From positions 620,001 to 684,000 of the forward strand of contig CP015604.1 in NCBI GenBank assembly GCA_002284875.1: 64,000 nt of DNA, read 5' to 3'. This document shows, in pieces, positions 1 through 8,968 of this stretch. The stretch comes from Actinobacteria bacterium IMCC26103. Lineage in GTDB: Bacteria > Actinomycetota > Actinomycetes > Nanopelagicales > Nanopelagicaceae. The translations under genes were made by a program, and so were the position numbers. Below the pieces are notes generated by a model that did not search any database, had not been told where the DNA came from, and worked only from the letters and a program-made list of their open reading frames with translations. How positions within the stretch are numbered: position 1 is the stretch's first letter; every line of letters starts with the position of its first letter.

Positions 1-1
1 G

Positions 2-754
2 AAAAAGAATTCAGGCGCCCTGCCACACGTTGTAATTGTTGGAAAAGGTATCACCTTTGATACCGGTGGTGTTTCTTTAAAACGTCCTTACACAATCATG
101 ACTGCGATGAAATCAGATATGGCTGGCTCTGCCGCCGCCCTTGGCGCGATAAGTGCGCTCACACATTTTCAACCGCAGATACAGGTAACGGTTTTGATGA
201 TGCTTGCCGAAAATGCATTGTCAGGAACTTCGCAACGCCCCAGCGATGTAATTACCCAATATGGTGGAAAAACGGTAGAAGTATTAGATACCGATGCCGA
301 AGGCAGGCTGGTTTTGGCAGATGGTCTGGCATATGCCGATAAGAATTTACGTCCAGATTATTTAATTGATATTGCAACGCTTACTGGTTCTGCAACTTTA
401 GGACTAGGTCGCCAACATGCGGCGATGTATACCCGCGATGACAAATTAGCCAAAAGTTTTTTCGAAGCAGGTCAGCGATCTGGCGATGCAGTTTGGCATA
501 TGCCATTAGTAGATGATTATCACGAGGCGTTAGAAAGTCCGATAGCAGATTTAAGCCACGTTACAGCGAAGAAGAAATTTAGCGCCGGCTCAATAACTGC
601 AGCGCTCTTCCTTGAACAATTTGCTGGTGAACGGACCTGGATTCACTTTGATATCGCAGGTGTAGCTCGTAGCGAAGTAGATGCTGGCGAAAATCCTAAA
701 GGCGGCACCGGTTTCGGTGTTCGACTTCTAATCGAATGGTTAACCACACTCTAA
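2..754 (+). CDS. pepA: Leucyl aminopeptidase (M17 family), C-terminal part
   Basis: The frame is open from base 2, so the 5' part of the gene lies outside the window; 250 codons of the catalytic domain remain. Metallo-exopeptidase releasing N-terminal residues from peptides, normally a cytosolic hexamer. The M17 features are visible: the K-G-I-T-F-D-T-G-G metal-binding segment near base 47, the K-S-D-M-A-G-S-A segment near base 110, and D-T-D-A-E-G-R-L near base 289, matching the family signature N-T-D-A-E-G-R-L except for D in place of the first N. The stop overlaps the next start by one base (TAATG), implying translational coupling. Confidence 0.93.
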   Translation, partial: KKNSGALPHVVIVGKGITFDTGGVSLKRPYTIMTAMKSDMAGSAAALGAISALTHFQPQIQVTVLMMLAENALSGTSQRPSDVITQYGGKTVEVLDTDAEGRLVLADGLAYADKNLRPDYLIDIATLTGSATLGLGRQHAAMYTRDDKLAKSFFEAGQRSGDAVWHMPLVDDYHEALESPIADLSHVTAKKKFSAGSITAALFLEQFAGERTWIHFDIAGVARSEVDAGENPKGGTGFGVRLLIEWLTTL

Positions 755-1380
755 TGATTATCGACCCACATACTTATTCTGAAACTTTTCTGCCCGAAGA
801 TGAAATTAAGAGAAATGCTCGCGCTGTCGGCGAAGAAATGGGGGCGGTAGATGCAACACCTGGAACGGGCGCTTACCTAAAACATCTAGCGCATATTTTA
901 TCAGCGCAATCAGTTGTTGAAATCGGGACCGGATCGGGCGTTGGTGCGCTCTGGGTTTTAGAAGGCATGTTGGCAAGTGGCACTTTGACTTCAATAGATA
1001 ATGAAATGGAACATAGCAACGCAGCCAAAGGTGCATTTCTAGATGCAGATATTGCTGCAGCGCGCTTTCGCTTAATCACCAACCCTGCAATGGATGTTGT
1101 CACTAAGTTGGCTGACCGTGCCTATGACTTGGTTATCTTCCGCCATGATCCAGAGGATTTACCATTTGCCATAACAGAGGCACATCGTATTTTGCGCAGT
1201 GGTGGAGTCTTTGTAATTGATAACTTCTTCGGCGGCGAAAAAGTTTCAGATCCAGCACAACGTGATCCCAAGACCGTGGCGCTGCGTGAGGCTGGGAAAT
1301 CACTTAAAAACCAGGTAGACCTTTGGGTGACTTCACTCATACCGGTCGGTGATGGTTTGTTACTTGCTACAAAACTGTAG
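754..1380 (+). CDS. O-methyltransferase, class I SAM-dependent (Rv1220c-like)
   Basis: About 208 residues, the usual size of caffeoyl-CoA-type bacterial O-methyltransferases. SAM-binding motif I (V-E-I-G-T-G-S-G) lies near residue 55 and a D-L-V-I-F strand follows about 70 residues later. An in-frame ATG at 736 is possible, but the ATG at 754 overlaps the preceding stop and gives the more natural N-terminus. The substrate cannot be read from sequence. In mycobacteria the homologue sits beside sigE, rseA, htrA and tatB; here htrA follows directly and no sigE or rseA lies between. Confidence 0.85.
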   Translation: MIIDPHTYSETFLPEDEIKRNARAVGEEMGAVDATPGTGAYLKHLAHILSAQSVVEIGTGSGVGALWVLEGMLASGTLTSIDNEMEHSNAAKGAFLDADIAAARFRLITNPAMDVVTKLADRAYDLVIFRHDPEDLPFAITEAHRILRSGGVFVIDNFFGGEKVSDPAQRDPKTVALREAGKSLKNQVDLWVTSLIPVGDGLLLATKL

Positions 1381-1392
1381 GAAGATGGGCTT

Positions 1393-2526
1393 ATGAGTAA
1401 TTCACAACCATCTGGTGGTCCCGCAGGCCCATGGTGGATACCTGCAAATAAAAGCGGCAAGGCTAATTTAATTACTCGCTCGAATGCGATTCTCTTAGCT
1501 TTCGTAGCCGGATTAGTTGGTTCAATTTTTGGTGCATCTTCTTCTGGTTCACTCTTTGGCCACTCTATAAACATCTCTCGTACCTCAAATGCGATCGAGC
1601 GCGCTCCGGGTTCTGTGGCAGATATTGCAAAACGAGTAATCCCTTCAGTTGTTTCGATCGAAGCGACCACGAAAAAGGGAGGAGCTACTGGAACTGGCTT
1701 TGTAATTGAGAGCAATGGCTACATACTCACTAACAATCACGTTATTGCTGAGGCAGTAACAGGTAACGGCACGATAGATGTGACGCTAAATAACGGACAG
1801 AAATACACCGCCAAAGTTGTTGGTCGAGACACTTCATATGATCTAGCAGTATTGAAAATTGCCACCACAGGTTTAACCGCCTTGCAATTTGGCGATAGCG
1901 ATAAAGTCGCAGTCGGTGACTCTGTCATCGCAATCGGATCCCCACTTGGACTTTCCGGAACCGTAACCTTAGGAATTATCAGCGCCAAAGATCGCGCTGT
2001 TACTGCCGGGGAAACTGGAAGTGATAACTCATTTATTAACGCACTTCAAACAGATGCGGCCATCAATCCTGGTAATTCTGGGGGCCCATTAGTGGATGCA
2101 ACAGGTGCGGTGATTGGCGTTAACTCTGCAATAGCAACTCTGGGTTCATCCTTTGGTTCCCAAAGCGGATCAATTGGATTGGGATTTGCAATTCCTATCA
2201 ACCAAGCCCGTAAGACTGCCGACCAATTGATAAAGAACGGCAAAGCCACATATCCAGTAATTGGCATTTCAATTGATATGAAATTCGAAGGCGATGGCGC
2301 GCTCATTTCAAAAAATGAAAAGGCGATCCTTCCCGGTGGACCAGCGGCAAAAGCTGGACTCAAATCAGGAGATATCATCACCAAATTTGATGGTCGTACA
2401 GTTCATTCGGCCGAAGAGTTAATCGTTGCAATTCGCGCTAAGAGCGTTGGCGATAAAGTTGAAGTCACATATACCCGTAACGGCGTCAGCGCTAACGCAA
2501 CTGTCACATTAGATGTAGGTAAGTAA
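1393..2526 (+). CDS. htrA: HtrA/DegP-like trypsin-type serine protease with PDZ domain
   Basis: 377 residues. Order: cytoplasmic N-terminus with a Gly/Pro-rich stretch, one membrane anchor at about residues 31-52, protease domain at about 75-270, and one C-terminal PDZ domain (about 285-375). The catalytic triad is intact: His116 in T-N-N-H-V, Asp150 in Y-D-L-A-V-L and Ser229 in G-N-S-G-G-P-L. Topology predicts an extracytoplasmic, membrane-tethered protease for misfolded exported proteins. The start ATG at 1393 follows the methyltransferase by 12 bases with a weak GGAAG site. It is followed 4 bases later by tatB, a pairing known from other actinobacteria. Confidence 0.95.
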   Translation: MSNSQPSGGPAGPWWIPANKSGKANLITRSNAILLAFVAGLVGSIFGASSSGSLFGHSINISRTSNAIERAPGSVADIAKRVIPSVVSIEATTKKGGATGTGFVIESNGYILTNNHVIAEAVTGNGTIDVTLNNGQKYTAKVVGRDTSYDLAVLKIATTGLTALQFGDSDKVAVGDSVIAIGSPLGLSGTVTLGIISAKDRAVTAGETGSDNSFINALQTDAAINPGNSGGPLVDATGAVIGVNSAIATLGSSFGSQSGSIGLGFAIPINQARKTADQLIKNGKATYPVIGISIDMKFEGDGALISKNEKAILPGGPAAKAGLKSGDIITKFDGRTVHSAEELIVAIRAKSVGDKVEVTYTRNGVSANATVTLDVGK

Positions 2527-2530
2527 AGAT

Positions 2531-2827
2531 ATGTTCTTTGACTTTGGAGCCGGTGAGATATTTGGGCTTGCGCTGCTGGCGATAATTTTGGTGGGACCAG
2601 ATCGCCTTCCTAATTTGGCAGTTGATGCCGCAAAGCTGGTAAAGAAGATAAAGGCGCTATCACAGAGCGCAACTGCAGAACTACGCCAGAATCTAGGTCC
2701 TGGTTTTGAGGATCTTCAGCCTTCTGATCTACATCCAAAGAAGTTTATTCAAAAACATATTTCTAACGCTTTAGAAGAAGATGAACCTACGAAATTTAAA
2801 GCCAAGATCGATCCAGATTTGCTATGA
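2531..2827 (+). CDS. tatB: Sec-independent protein translocase subunit TatB
   Basis: 98 residues with the TatA/B architecture: a short periplasmic N-terminus, one hydrophobic helix (about residues 5-21, F-G-L-A-L-L-A-I-I-L-V), the G-P-x-x-L-P hinge, then an amphipathic Lys-rich helix and a charged tail. It forms the substrate receptor with TatC for folded proteins. Assignment as TatB rather than TatA rests on position between htrA and mrp, the arrangement of actinobacterial tatB, and on the E-I-F-G-L-A N-terminus. The stop overlaps the mrp start by 4 bases (ATGA). Confidence 0.88.
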   Translation: MFFDFGAGEIFGLALLAIILVGPDRLPNLAVDAAKLVKKIKALSQSATAELRQNLGPGFEDLQPSDLHPKKFIQKHISNALEEDEPTKFKAKIDPDLL

Positions 2828-3945
2828 CAACCATCGAGTTAATAAACCAAGCGCTAGCCACAGTTTCTGACCCTGAACTACACCGTCCGCTGCCAGATCT
2901 TGGCATGGTGGAGTCGGTTGCAGTAAATGGCACAATCGCTGAATTAAAGATCTTATTAACCATTTCTGGTTGCCCCATGCAAGATCGCCTGAGATCAGAT
3001 ATCACTGCAGCTGTTACACAAGTTCCAGAGATAAATGAAGTTTTGATTGTCTTTGGCGTAATGTCGGAGGAACAACGAAATAATGTAAAAAAGTTACTAC
3101 GCGGCGGGCGTGAAAAATTCATTCCCTTTGCCCAACCAGATTCACTAACTCGGGTAATTGGTATTGCATCCGGTAAAGGTGGCGTTGGAAAATCTTCACT
3201 TACAACGAACCTGGCAATTTCTGCTGCCCAGCGCGGTTTACGCGTGGGAATATTAGATGCAGATGTATACGGCCACTCCATCCCACGATTAATGAATTTG
3301 ATGGGACAACGTCCAACTGCAATTGACCAGATGTTTATTCCACTTGAGTCATATGGCGTGAAAGTTGTCTCAATGGAGATGTTCAAGCCCGAGCGCGCTG
3401 ATGCCGTTGCCTATCGTGGACCACTGCTGCACCGCGTACTTGAGCAACTCTTATCTGATGCCTATTGGGGCGATCTTGATTTATTACTGATTGATCTACC
3501 ACCTGGAACCGGAGATCTTGCGATTTCCTTAGGGCAGTTGATCCCAACATCTGAAATATTGGTTGTAACAACTCCCCAAATCGCCGCCGCTGAAGTTGCA
3601 GAACGCGCCGGCCGCATTGCTCACCAAATACATCAGCGAGTAATTGGCGTGATTGAAAATATGTCGGCCTTTCCGTGTCCACATTGCAATGAGGAAATTG
3701 CCCTCTTTGGCGCAGGTGGCGGCGAAGAAACTGCAGCGCGACTTTCTACTTTGGTGGGAACTGATGTTCCGTTGTTGGGCAAAGTTCCCTTCAGTACTCA
3801 GCTTCGCACAGGTGGAGATGATGGCAAGCCAATTGTTGTAGCAGATCCAGATTCACCCAGTGCAATGGCGATTTCTGCAATATCTGAAAAACTAATTGTG
3901 CGAAGCAGCTCTTTACTTGGAGTCAGACTCGGGCTTAGCACGTAA
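2824..3945 (+). CDS. mrp: Mrp/NBP35-type Fe-S cluster carrier P-loop ATPase
   Basis: 373 residues. An N-terminal DUF59/MIP18 domain (about 1-90, with the conserved S-G-C-P-M-Q) precedes a ParA/MinD-like ATPase domain. The deviant Walker A G-K-G-G-V-G-K-S-S is near residue 118, a D-A-D-V-Y-G switch region follows, and the cluster-binding C-P-H-C pair is near residue 282. Role: ATP-dependent scaffold or carrier in Fe-S assembly. Its 3' end overlaps the convergent DUF1003 gene by 33 bases. Confidence 0.93.
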   Translation: MTTIELINQALATVSDPELHRPLPDLGMVESVAVNGTIAELKILLTISGCPMQDRLRSDITAAVTQVPEINEVLIVFGVMSEEQRNNVKKLLRGGREKFIPFAQPDSLTRVIGIASGKGGVGKSSLTTNLAISAAQRGLRVGILDADVYGHSIPRLMNLMGQRPTAIDQMFIPLESYGVKVVSMEMFKPERADAVAYRGPLLHRVLEQLLSDAYWGDLDLLLIDLPPGTGDLAISLGQLIPTSEILVVTTPQIAAAEVAERAGRIAHQIHQRVIGVIENMSAFPCPHCNEEIALFGAGGGEETAARLSTLVGTDVPLLGKVPFSTQLRTGGDDGKPIVVADPDSPSAMAISAISEKLIVRSSSLLGVRLGLST

Positions 3946-4413
3946 ATCTTTTAGGAAATCTTCTAGCTCGCTGCGCATAAAGTCACGCGTTGCCACATCA
4001 CCAAGTGCGATCCGCAAGCTCGCAAGTTCGCGAGTCAAGTACTCAGTATCTGCAATAGAACGTGAGTTCTGCGCGCGATCTTCATTGAGCGAAATTCGAT
4101 CCCGGTCCGCTTGGCGATTTTGGGCAAGCAAAATCAAAGGAGCGGCGTATGAGGCTTGAAGTGACAAGATCAAAGTTAGAAAGATAAATGGATAATCATC
4201 AAAACGTAAATTGCGTGGTGCTAGTGAATTCCAAATTACCCATGAGAGTACAAAGACGGTCATGTAAACCAAGAAACGTGCTGTACCTAAGAAACGTGCA
4301 AAGCGTTCAGATAAGCGACCAAAAACTTCTGGATCATAGTTAGGGCGAAGTGAGCGACGTGACTCACGAGGAGTATCTAGTCCGCTATTGCGCGTAGTTA
4401 GGGAACGTGCCAT
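3913..4413 (-). CDS. DUF1003 family membrane protein
   Basis: 166 residues with two central hydrophobic segments (about residues 46-66 and 78-100) flanked by charged regions, and the DUF1003 pattern (F-x-x-W-x-x-W-N, then L-x-L-Q-A-S-Y-A-A-P-x-I-L-x-x-Q-N-R). Function unknown. The gene starts at the last base of the PRC/MgtE-N/CBS gene upstream on the same strand, so the two probably form an operon. Its 3' end lies inside the end of mrp on the other strand. Confidence 0.88.
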   Translation of the reverse strand: MARSLTTRNSGLDTPRESRRSLRPNYDPEVFGRLSERFARFLGTARFLVYMTVFVLSWVIWNSLAPRNLRFDDYPFIFLTLILSLQASYAAPLILLAQNRQADRDRISLNEDRAQNSRSIADTEYLTRELASLRIALGDVATRDFMRSELEDFLKDLRAKPESDSK

Positions 4414-5732
4414 TAGCGCGCCTCCTCTTCCATCGATTTATCCATTTCAACATCTTCGAGATCAACTTTTGGACCAGTACCTCTAGTTGAATCACGATGT
4501 TCCAAACGCCAGTTCTCTGGAAGTAAGTGGTCGAGTACGTCATCGACTGTTACAGCGCCCAGCAAGCGTTCATTTCCATCTACAACCGGAACAGAAAGCA
4601 GGTTGTAACTGGCTAAGTATGACGAAACTTCATGCAGCGATGCATTGGGATTTAGCCCTTGCGTATCAGTATCAACGATGGAACCGAGCAGAGTTGCTGG
4701 TGGCTCACGCAATAAACGTTGGTAATGGACCATGCCGATATAGCGTCCAGTTGGTGTTTCCAGTGGCTGGCGGCAGACAAATACTTGCGAAGCTAGCGCG
4801 GGAGAGACTTCACGAGAGCGAACGCTAGCGAGCGCATCAGCAACTGAATAATCAGCGCTCATGACGATTGGTTCGGTCGTCATCATTCCACCAGCAGAAT
4901 AATCTTCATAGGTCATCAGACGCAGAACATCTTCAGCATCTTCGGGCTCCATCAATTCAATCAAAGCTTGGGCGCGTTCTTCACCAATTTCGCGCAGCAA
5001 GTCAGCTGCGTCATCTGGATCCATTTCACCAAGCACATCAGCGGCGCGTTCGCCTTCTAATTCAGCAAGCAAAGCCACACGTTCTGCTTCATCCATTTCT
5101 TGTAGAACATCGGCTAGACGTTCATCATCTAACGCGCGAGCAACTTCCACACGACGCTTAGGTGCGAGATCTTGAATTACTGCCGCTAAGTCGGCAGCAC
5201 GTAAATTACTAATCGTTGAAAGCAGGTTGGTGACACCTTGATTATGTTCCGGCAAAGTAAACCCAGTCACTTCTTCCCAAGCAACTGTAGAAGTGGCGCC
5301 TTTGCGACGAAGACCGCTGCCTTTTCGCATAATGTGAACGCGGTTAATAAACCAATCACCTGTGCGGGTCTGTTCCATGCCCATATCTTCAACAACGACT
5401 GGTTCAGCATTATCTACCAATGAAATCGAACGATCTAGCAAATCTCCGAGGACAAGTAATTCACCAGCGCGAGATTCGAAGCGCCGCATATTTACCAAAC
5501 CGGTAATTACGACTGCTCCAGATTCGATAGAAGTAACTCGTGTAATCGGCACAAATACGCGACGACGTAGCGGAACCTCGACGACGAGGCCAAGAATTCG
5601 CGCAGGTTGACTATTAGAACGCAGCGTCGCGACAGCATCGCGTACCTTGCCGACTGGATCTCCATTTGGATCAAATACTGCTGTTCCTGCAAGGCGAGCG
5701 ATAAAGACTCGATTTAATACATTGCCACTCAT
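4413..5732 (-). CDS. PRC-barrel, MgtE-N and CBS-pair protein (soluble magnesium-sensor-like)
   Basis: 439 residues: two PRC-barrel-like segments (about 1-90 and 95-160), an MgtE intracellular N domain of superhelical repeats (about 165-280; repeated V-L-x-E-M-D and A-D-L-L-R-E-I motifs) and a CBS pair (about 285-405). It lacks the MgtE membrane channel, so it has the cytoplasmic Mg2+ gating module without a transporter, as in mycobacterial Rv1232c-type proteins. An acidic tail follows. The start is supported by a GGGAGG ribosome site. It overlaps the DUF1003 gene by one base. Confidence 0.85.
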   Translation of the reverse strand: MSGNVLNRVFIARLAGTAVFDPNGDPVGKVRDAVATLRSNSQPARILGLVVEVPLRRRVFVPITRVTSIESGAVVITGLVNMRRFESRAGELLVLGDLLDRSISLVDNAEPVVVEDMGMEQTRTGDWFINRVHIMRKGSGLRRKGATSTVAWEEVTGFTLPEHNQGVTNLLSTISNLRAADLAAVIQDLAPKRRVEVARALDDERLADVLQEMDEAERVALLAELEGERAADVLGEMDPDDAADLLREIGEERAQALIELMEPEDAEDVLRLMTYEDYSAGGMMTTEPIVMSADYSVADALASVRSREVSPALASQVFVCRQPLETPTGRYIGMVHYQRLLREPPATLLGSIVDTDTQGLNPNASLHEVSSYLASYNLLSVPVVDGNERLLGAVTVDDVLDHLLPENWRLEHRDSTRGTGPKVDLEDVEMDKSMEEEAR

Positions 5733-5766
5733 TTTTGGCCTCCCTTCATTGGCTAAGGGTATCGGC

Positions 5767-5779
5767 TACGGTTACATCC
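5767..5779 (+). promoter_or_regulatory. Leaderless-type -10 for the EamA gene
   Basis: TACGGT at 5767-5772 is followed by 7 bases and then ATG 5780. The preceding in-frame ATG at 5735 would lie upstream of this element. The spacing places transcription start at or next to the ATG. Confidence 0.5.
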
Positions 5780-6682
5780 ATGTCGCAGCCTTTATCTCGA
5801 GATAACCACACTCAGATTCCGGCCCGCCCCGATTTAATTCGCTTAGGACTGGGAATTATCGGAATTGGAACATCAGGGCCGCTAATCGCGATGAGTTCGA
5901 TGCCTGTCCTATCTCTGATTTTCTGGCGAAATCTTGGTGGATCGCTAATGACTGCACCATTTGCGCTTCGCCACCGCGCAGATCGAACCGGCGTGAAGTG
6001 GGCGATATTGGCTGGCTTTATCTTGGCGCTACATTTCTATGGATTCTTTCTTGCCATGCGCATGACAACCGTTGCTGCAGGCACCGCATTAGTTGCACTG
6101 CAACCTATCTTTGCAGCGCTATTTGTAAAACTTACGGGTGGAGAAATTCCATCTCGAGCTTGGTTTGGAATGTTTGTAAGTTTTGGGGGAGTGTTATTAA
6201 TTTCAGGAATTGATTTACAAATATCAATGCGGGCATTTCTTGGAGATATAGCGGCGATTATTTCGGCAGCGCTAGCGGGAATGTATATGTTGATAGGTGC
6301 GCGCGCACAACGCACTTTAGAAACCGCGACTTACACTTCAATCTGTTATTTCTTTTGTGCAATTACTGCACTTCCAATGGCGATCATCGCCGGAAATGAA
6401 ATCCTACGTTTCAGCGCCCGCGAATGGTGGATTTTGCTTGGCCTAATATTTGGCGCACAATTTCTAGGCCACACCATGTTTAACTCTGTTCTCAAGCGCG
6501 TCTCACCTGCCGTAGTTTCGTTGATTGTCTTCTTTGAAGTTCCAGTTAGTTCGATCTTGGCGATTTGGTGGATGAACCAGCGCCCACCAGTTGGTGTAAT
6601 TCCTGGAATTATTTTGATCCTCACCGGTTGCGCACTCGTAGTTCTGCGCACCAGACCTACTCGCGTAATGATTGAAGAGTAA
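5780..6682 (+). CDS. EamA/DMT-family transporter (drug/metabolite exporter type)
   Basis: 300 residues with ten predicted hydrophobic segments arranged as two EamA repeats, the normal layout for the drug/metabolite transporter superfamily. The substrate cannot be read from sequence. An in-frame ATG at 5735 adds 15 residues, but ATG 5780 is preferred because a -10-like TACGGT ends 7 bases before it and the upstream start would sit 3 bases from the divergent gene's start. It is followed 2 bases later by the PHP-domain gene. Confidence 0.85.
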   Translation: MSQPLSRDNHTQIPARPDLIRLGLGIIGIGTSGPLIAMSSMPVLSLIFWRNLGGSLMTAPFALRHRADRTGVKWAILAGFILALHFYGFFLAMRMTTVAAGTALVALQPIFAALFVKLTGGEIPSRAWFGMFVSFGGVLLISGIDLQISMRAFLGDIAAIISAALAGMYMLIGARAQRTLETATYTSICYFFCAITALPMAIIAGNEILRFSAREWWILLGLIFGAQFLGHTMFNSVLKRVSPAVVSLIVFFEVPVSSILAIWWMNQRPPVGVIPGIILILTGCALVVLRTRPTRVMIEE

Positions 6683-6684
6683 AG

Positions 6685-7530
6685 ATGATTGATCTACATA
6701 CCCACACCACGGCCAGCGACGGTACTGATTCACCGGCTGAGTTAGTAAATAAAGCGCTCTCTGCTGGAATTCAAACTCTCGCGATCACAGATCATGACAG
6801 TACTTCTGGTTGGGCTGAGGCGATTGCAACTCTTCGCCCACCAATGTCGCTGGTACTCGGTGCAGAAATTTCTACGCTTACCTTGGAAGGTATTAGCGTT
6901 CATATCTTGGGACTTCTCTTTGATGGCGAAGATACTGATCTGCAAGCGATGTTGGCAGATTCGCGAGATACCCGCATTCCCAGAATGCGCAAGATGGTTG
7001 AGCTAATGGCGGCCGATGGAATTGCAATCAGTATGGAAGATGTAATGGCTGCTACCCCAACTGGAGCAACTGTGGGGCGTCCCCATCTAGCCGATGCGCT
7101 AGTGAAAAACAATGTAGTTGCAACACGCGATGAAGCATTCGTTGATTTGCTGCACAACGCTTCTAAATACTATGTAACTCACGCCGCCCCCACACCGGAA
7201 GCTGCAATTTCCCAGATCCGTAAGGCTGGCGGGGTCGCTGTAATTGCGCATCCATTTGCATCCCGCCGCGGGGAAGTCATTTCAGTTGCAACATTTACCT
7301 CACTGGTTGCAGCAGGCTTAAATGGAATTGAAGTAAATCACCGCGATCATTCGCAGATTGAGCGTGAGCAGTTAAGTGAAATCGCGGATCAGTTAGCTTT
7401 AATTAAAACTGGGTCGAGTGATTACCATGGAAACGGTAAACTAAATGCTCTGGGTGAAAATCTCACGGAACCTGCACAGTGGGAACTTTTAGAATCGCAA
7501 GCTAACGCACGAAGGGTGGTAAGAAAGTGA
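6685..7530 (+). CDS. PHP-domain phosphoesterase (YciV/RNase AM-like)
   Basis: 281 residues. The PHP metal-binding motif D-L-H-T-H-T-x-x-S-D-G-T opens the protein, with I-T-D-H-D near residue 35, the A-H-P motif near residue 190, and S-S-D-Y-H-G near the end. This is the complete metal ligand set of the PHP family. Members include 3',5'-nucleotide phosphatases and 5'-3' exonucleases acting on short RNA; the exact substrate here is unknown. The stop overlaps the marC GTG start by 4 bases (GTGA). Confidence 0.85.
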   Translation: MIDLHTHTTASDGTDSPAELVNKALSAGIQTLAITDHDSTSGWAEAIATLRPPMSLVLGAEISTLTLEGISVHILGLLFDGEDTDLQAMLADSRDTRIPRMRKMVELMAADGIAISMEDVMAATPTGATVGRPHLADALVKNNVVATRDEAFVDLLHNASKYYVTHAAPTPEAAISQIRKAGGVAVIAHPFASRRGEVISVATFTSLVAAGLNGIEVNHRDHSQIEREQLSEIADQLALIKTGSSDYHGNGKLNALGENLTEPAQWELLESQANARRVVRK

Positions 7531-8144
7531 ATGTAATTGAAGTCAGCACTCTAACTTTTTCTATCCAAGCCTTTGTCACTCTCTTGGTAATTCTGGATCC
7601 ACCAGGTGCAACGCCAATCTTTTTGGGTCTAGTAGCCGATAAATCAAAGAAAGAACGGGTACAACTTGCTTGGCAGGCCGCCCTTGTTTCACTTGTAGTA
7701 ATTACCTTCTTCTCTCTCTTTGGCCGCCTCATCCTTGATTACATGAATGTATCTATTGAAGCGCTACAAGCTGCCGGTGGGCTATTGCTTCTCTATGTAT
7801 CACTGGAGCTGTTAACCGGGCGCGATATGGGTGGCGAAAACGCTAAAGATAAGAACATCGCTTTAGTTCCACTGGGCACTCCATTGCTAGCTGGCCCAGG
7901 TGCGATTGTGGCAACAATGATTTTTGTGCAACAAATCAAGACTCCTGCGCAAAGCTTTGGCTTGATCGCAGCCGTCGTTGGTGTACATATAGTAATCGCA
8001 ATTTCGCTAATGGCATCCACAACTATTTTAGTCATCATCAAAGATGCCGGAGTAACCCTGTTGGCGCGCATCGCAGGACTTTTACTTGCTGCAATTGCAG
8101 TACAAATGTTGGTTGATGCGATCAAAGCATTCACGGCCCAATAA
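7527..8144 (+). CDS. MarC family integral membrane protein
   Basis: 205 residues with six predicted transmembrane segments and MarC-family motifs (I-L-D-P-P-G-x-x-P near residue 22 and a P-L-G-T-P-L-L-A-G-P-G-A-I loop near residue 115). Function is unsettled; the name derives from an early, later disputed, antibiotic-resistance link. The GTG start overlaps the PHP stop, so translation is coupled. No ATG gives a better fit. Confidence 0.88.
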   Translation: MNVIEVSTLTFSIQAFVTLLVILDPPGATPIFLGLVADKSKKERVQLAWQAALVSLVVITFFSLFGRLILDYMNVSIEALQAAGGLLLLYVSLELLTGRDMGGENAKDKNIALVPLGTPLLAGPGAIVATMIFVQQIKTPAQSFGLIAAVVGVHIVIAISLMASTTILVIIKDAGVTLLARIAGLLLAAIAVQMLVDAIKAFTAQ

Positions 8145-8155
8145 GTAGAATTACT

Positions 8156-8968
8156 ATGGAACTACTTACAACATCTTTTGATGAGCGCGGTCTATTTGCG
8201 CCCGATTCCATCACTTGGCGGATCCACTCAGACCCTGCGATGGCAGTTGGTGGAATCCGTGCCTTACTACAGCAAGCGCTCCATCCTGATGCGATGGATG
8301 GAGTGGCCAAGAACTCTAATTTTCGTGAAGATGCTTGGGGTCGACTTCAAAGAACTGGTGATTATGTTTCAACAATCACCTTTGGTACTAGAGATGAAGC
8401 ACTCGCGTTAGCTACGCGAGTTAGAAAGATTCATACATCTCTTGGGCTAGATGACCCACATCTACTGCTCTGGGTGCATATGTCGATGGTGGATTCATTT
8501 TTAGATATAGCAATTCGATCTGGTCTAGCACTTTCTGATGCACAAGCAGATCAATATGTAACTGAAATGGCGCTCTTTGCTCAGCTAGTCGGAGTCGAAT
8601 TAGAGAAAGTTCCAACTAATCGCCAAGAGATGAAAAGTTACTTTCAAGATATTTCTCCAGAACTAAGCGCATCCGATGACGCCAAACGCGCTGCGCTCTT
8701 CTTAACAATTCCGCCGCTACCGACTGCAGTTCGCTTTGCAACTCCGGCAGCTCCTGCGTGGGCATCCCTTGCCTTGTTAGCTGGCAGTTCGCTACCTGCT
8801 TGGGCACGTGCGCTTTACGGAACCCCTAATCTTCCGGGCCAAAATTTTGCAACTGATCTTTCATTAAAAGCTATCCGTACAACCATCGGAATTATTCCTG
8901 AAGCGATTTTGGCCCCACCGGTTTATAAAGCAGCGCTGGCGCGTTGGGATATGGCCAGCGTTACATGA
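8156..8968 (+). CDS. MpaB/DUF2236 family oxygenase-like protein
   Basis: 270 residues. The pattern S-I-T-W-R-I-H-S-D near residue 18, A-L-L-Q-Q-A-L-H-P near residue 36, and H-L-L-L-W-V-H near residue 102 fit the DUF2236/MpaB family (rubber oxygenase and mycophenolic acid B-type haem proteins), including candidate haem-axial and catalytic His residues. Substrate unknown. A -10-like TAGAAT lies only 4 bases before the ATG, closer than in other genes here. The stop overlaps the next ATG (ATGA). Confidence 0.82.
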   Translation: MELLTTSFDERGLFAPDSITWRIHSDPAMAVGGIRALLQQALHPDAMDGVAKNSNFREDAWGRLQRTGDYVSTITFGTRDEALALATRVRKIHTSLGLDDPHLLLWVHMSMVDSFLDIAIRSGLALSDAQADQYVTEMALFAQLVGVELEKVPTNRQEMKSYFQDISPELSASDDAKRAALFLTIPPLPTAVRFATPAAPAWASLALLAGSSLPAWARALYGTPNLPGQNFATDLSLKAIRTTIGIIPEAILAPPVYKAALARWDMASVT

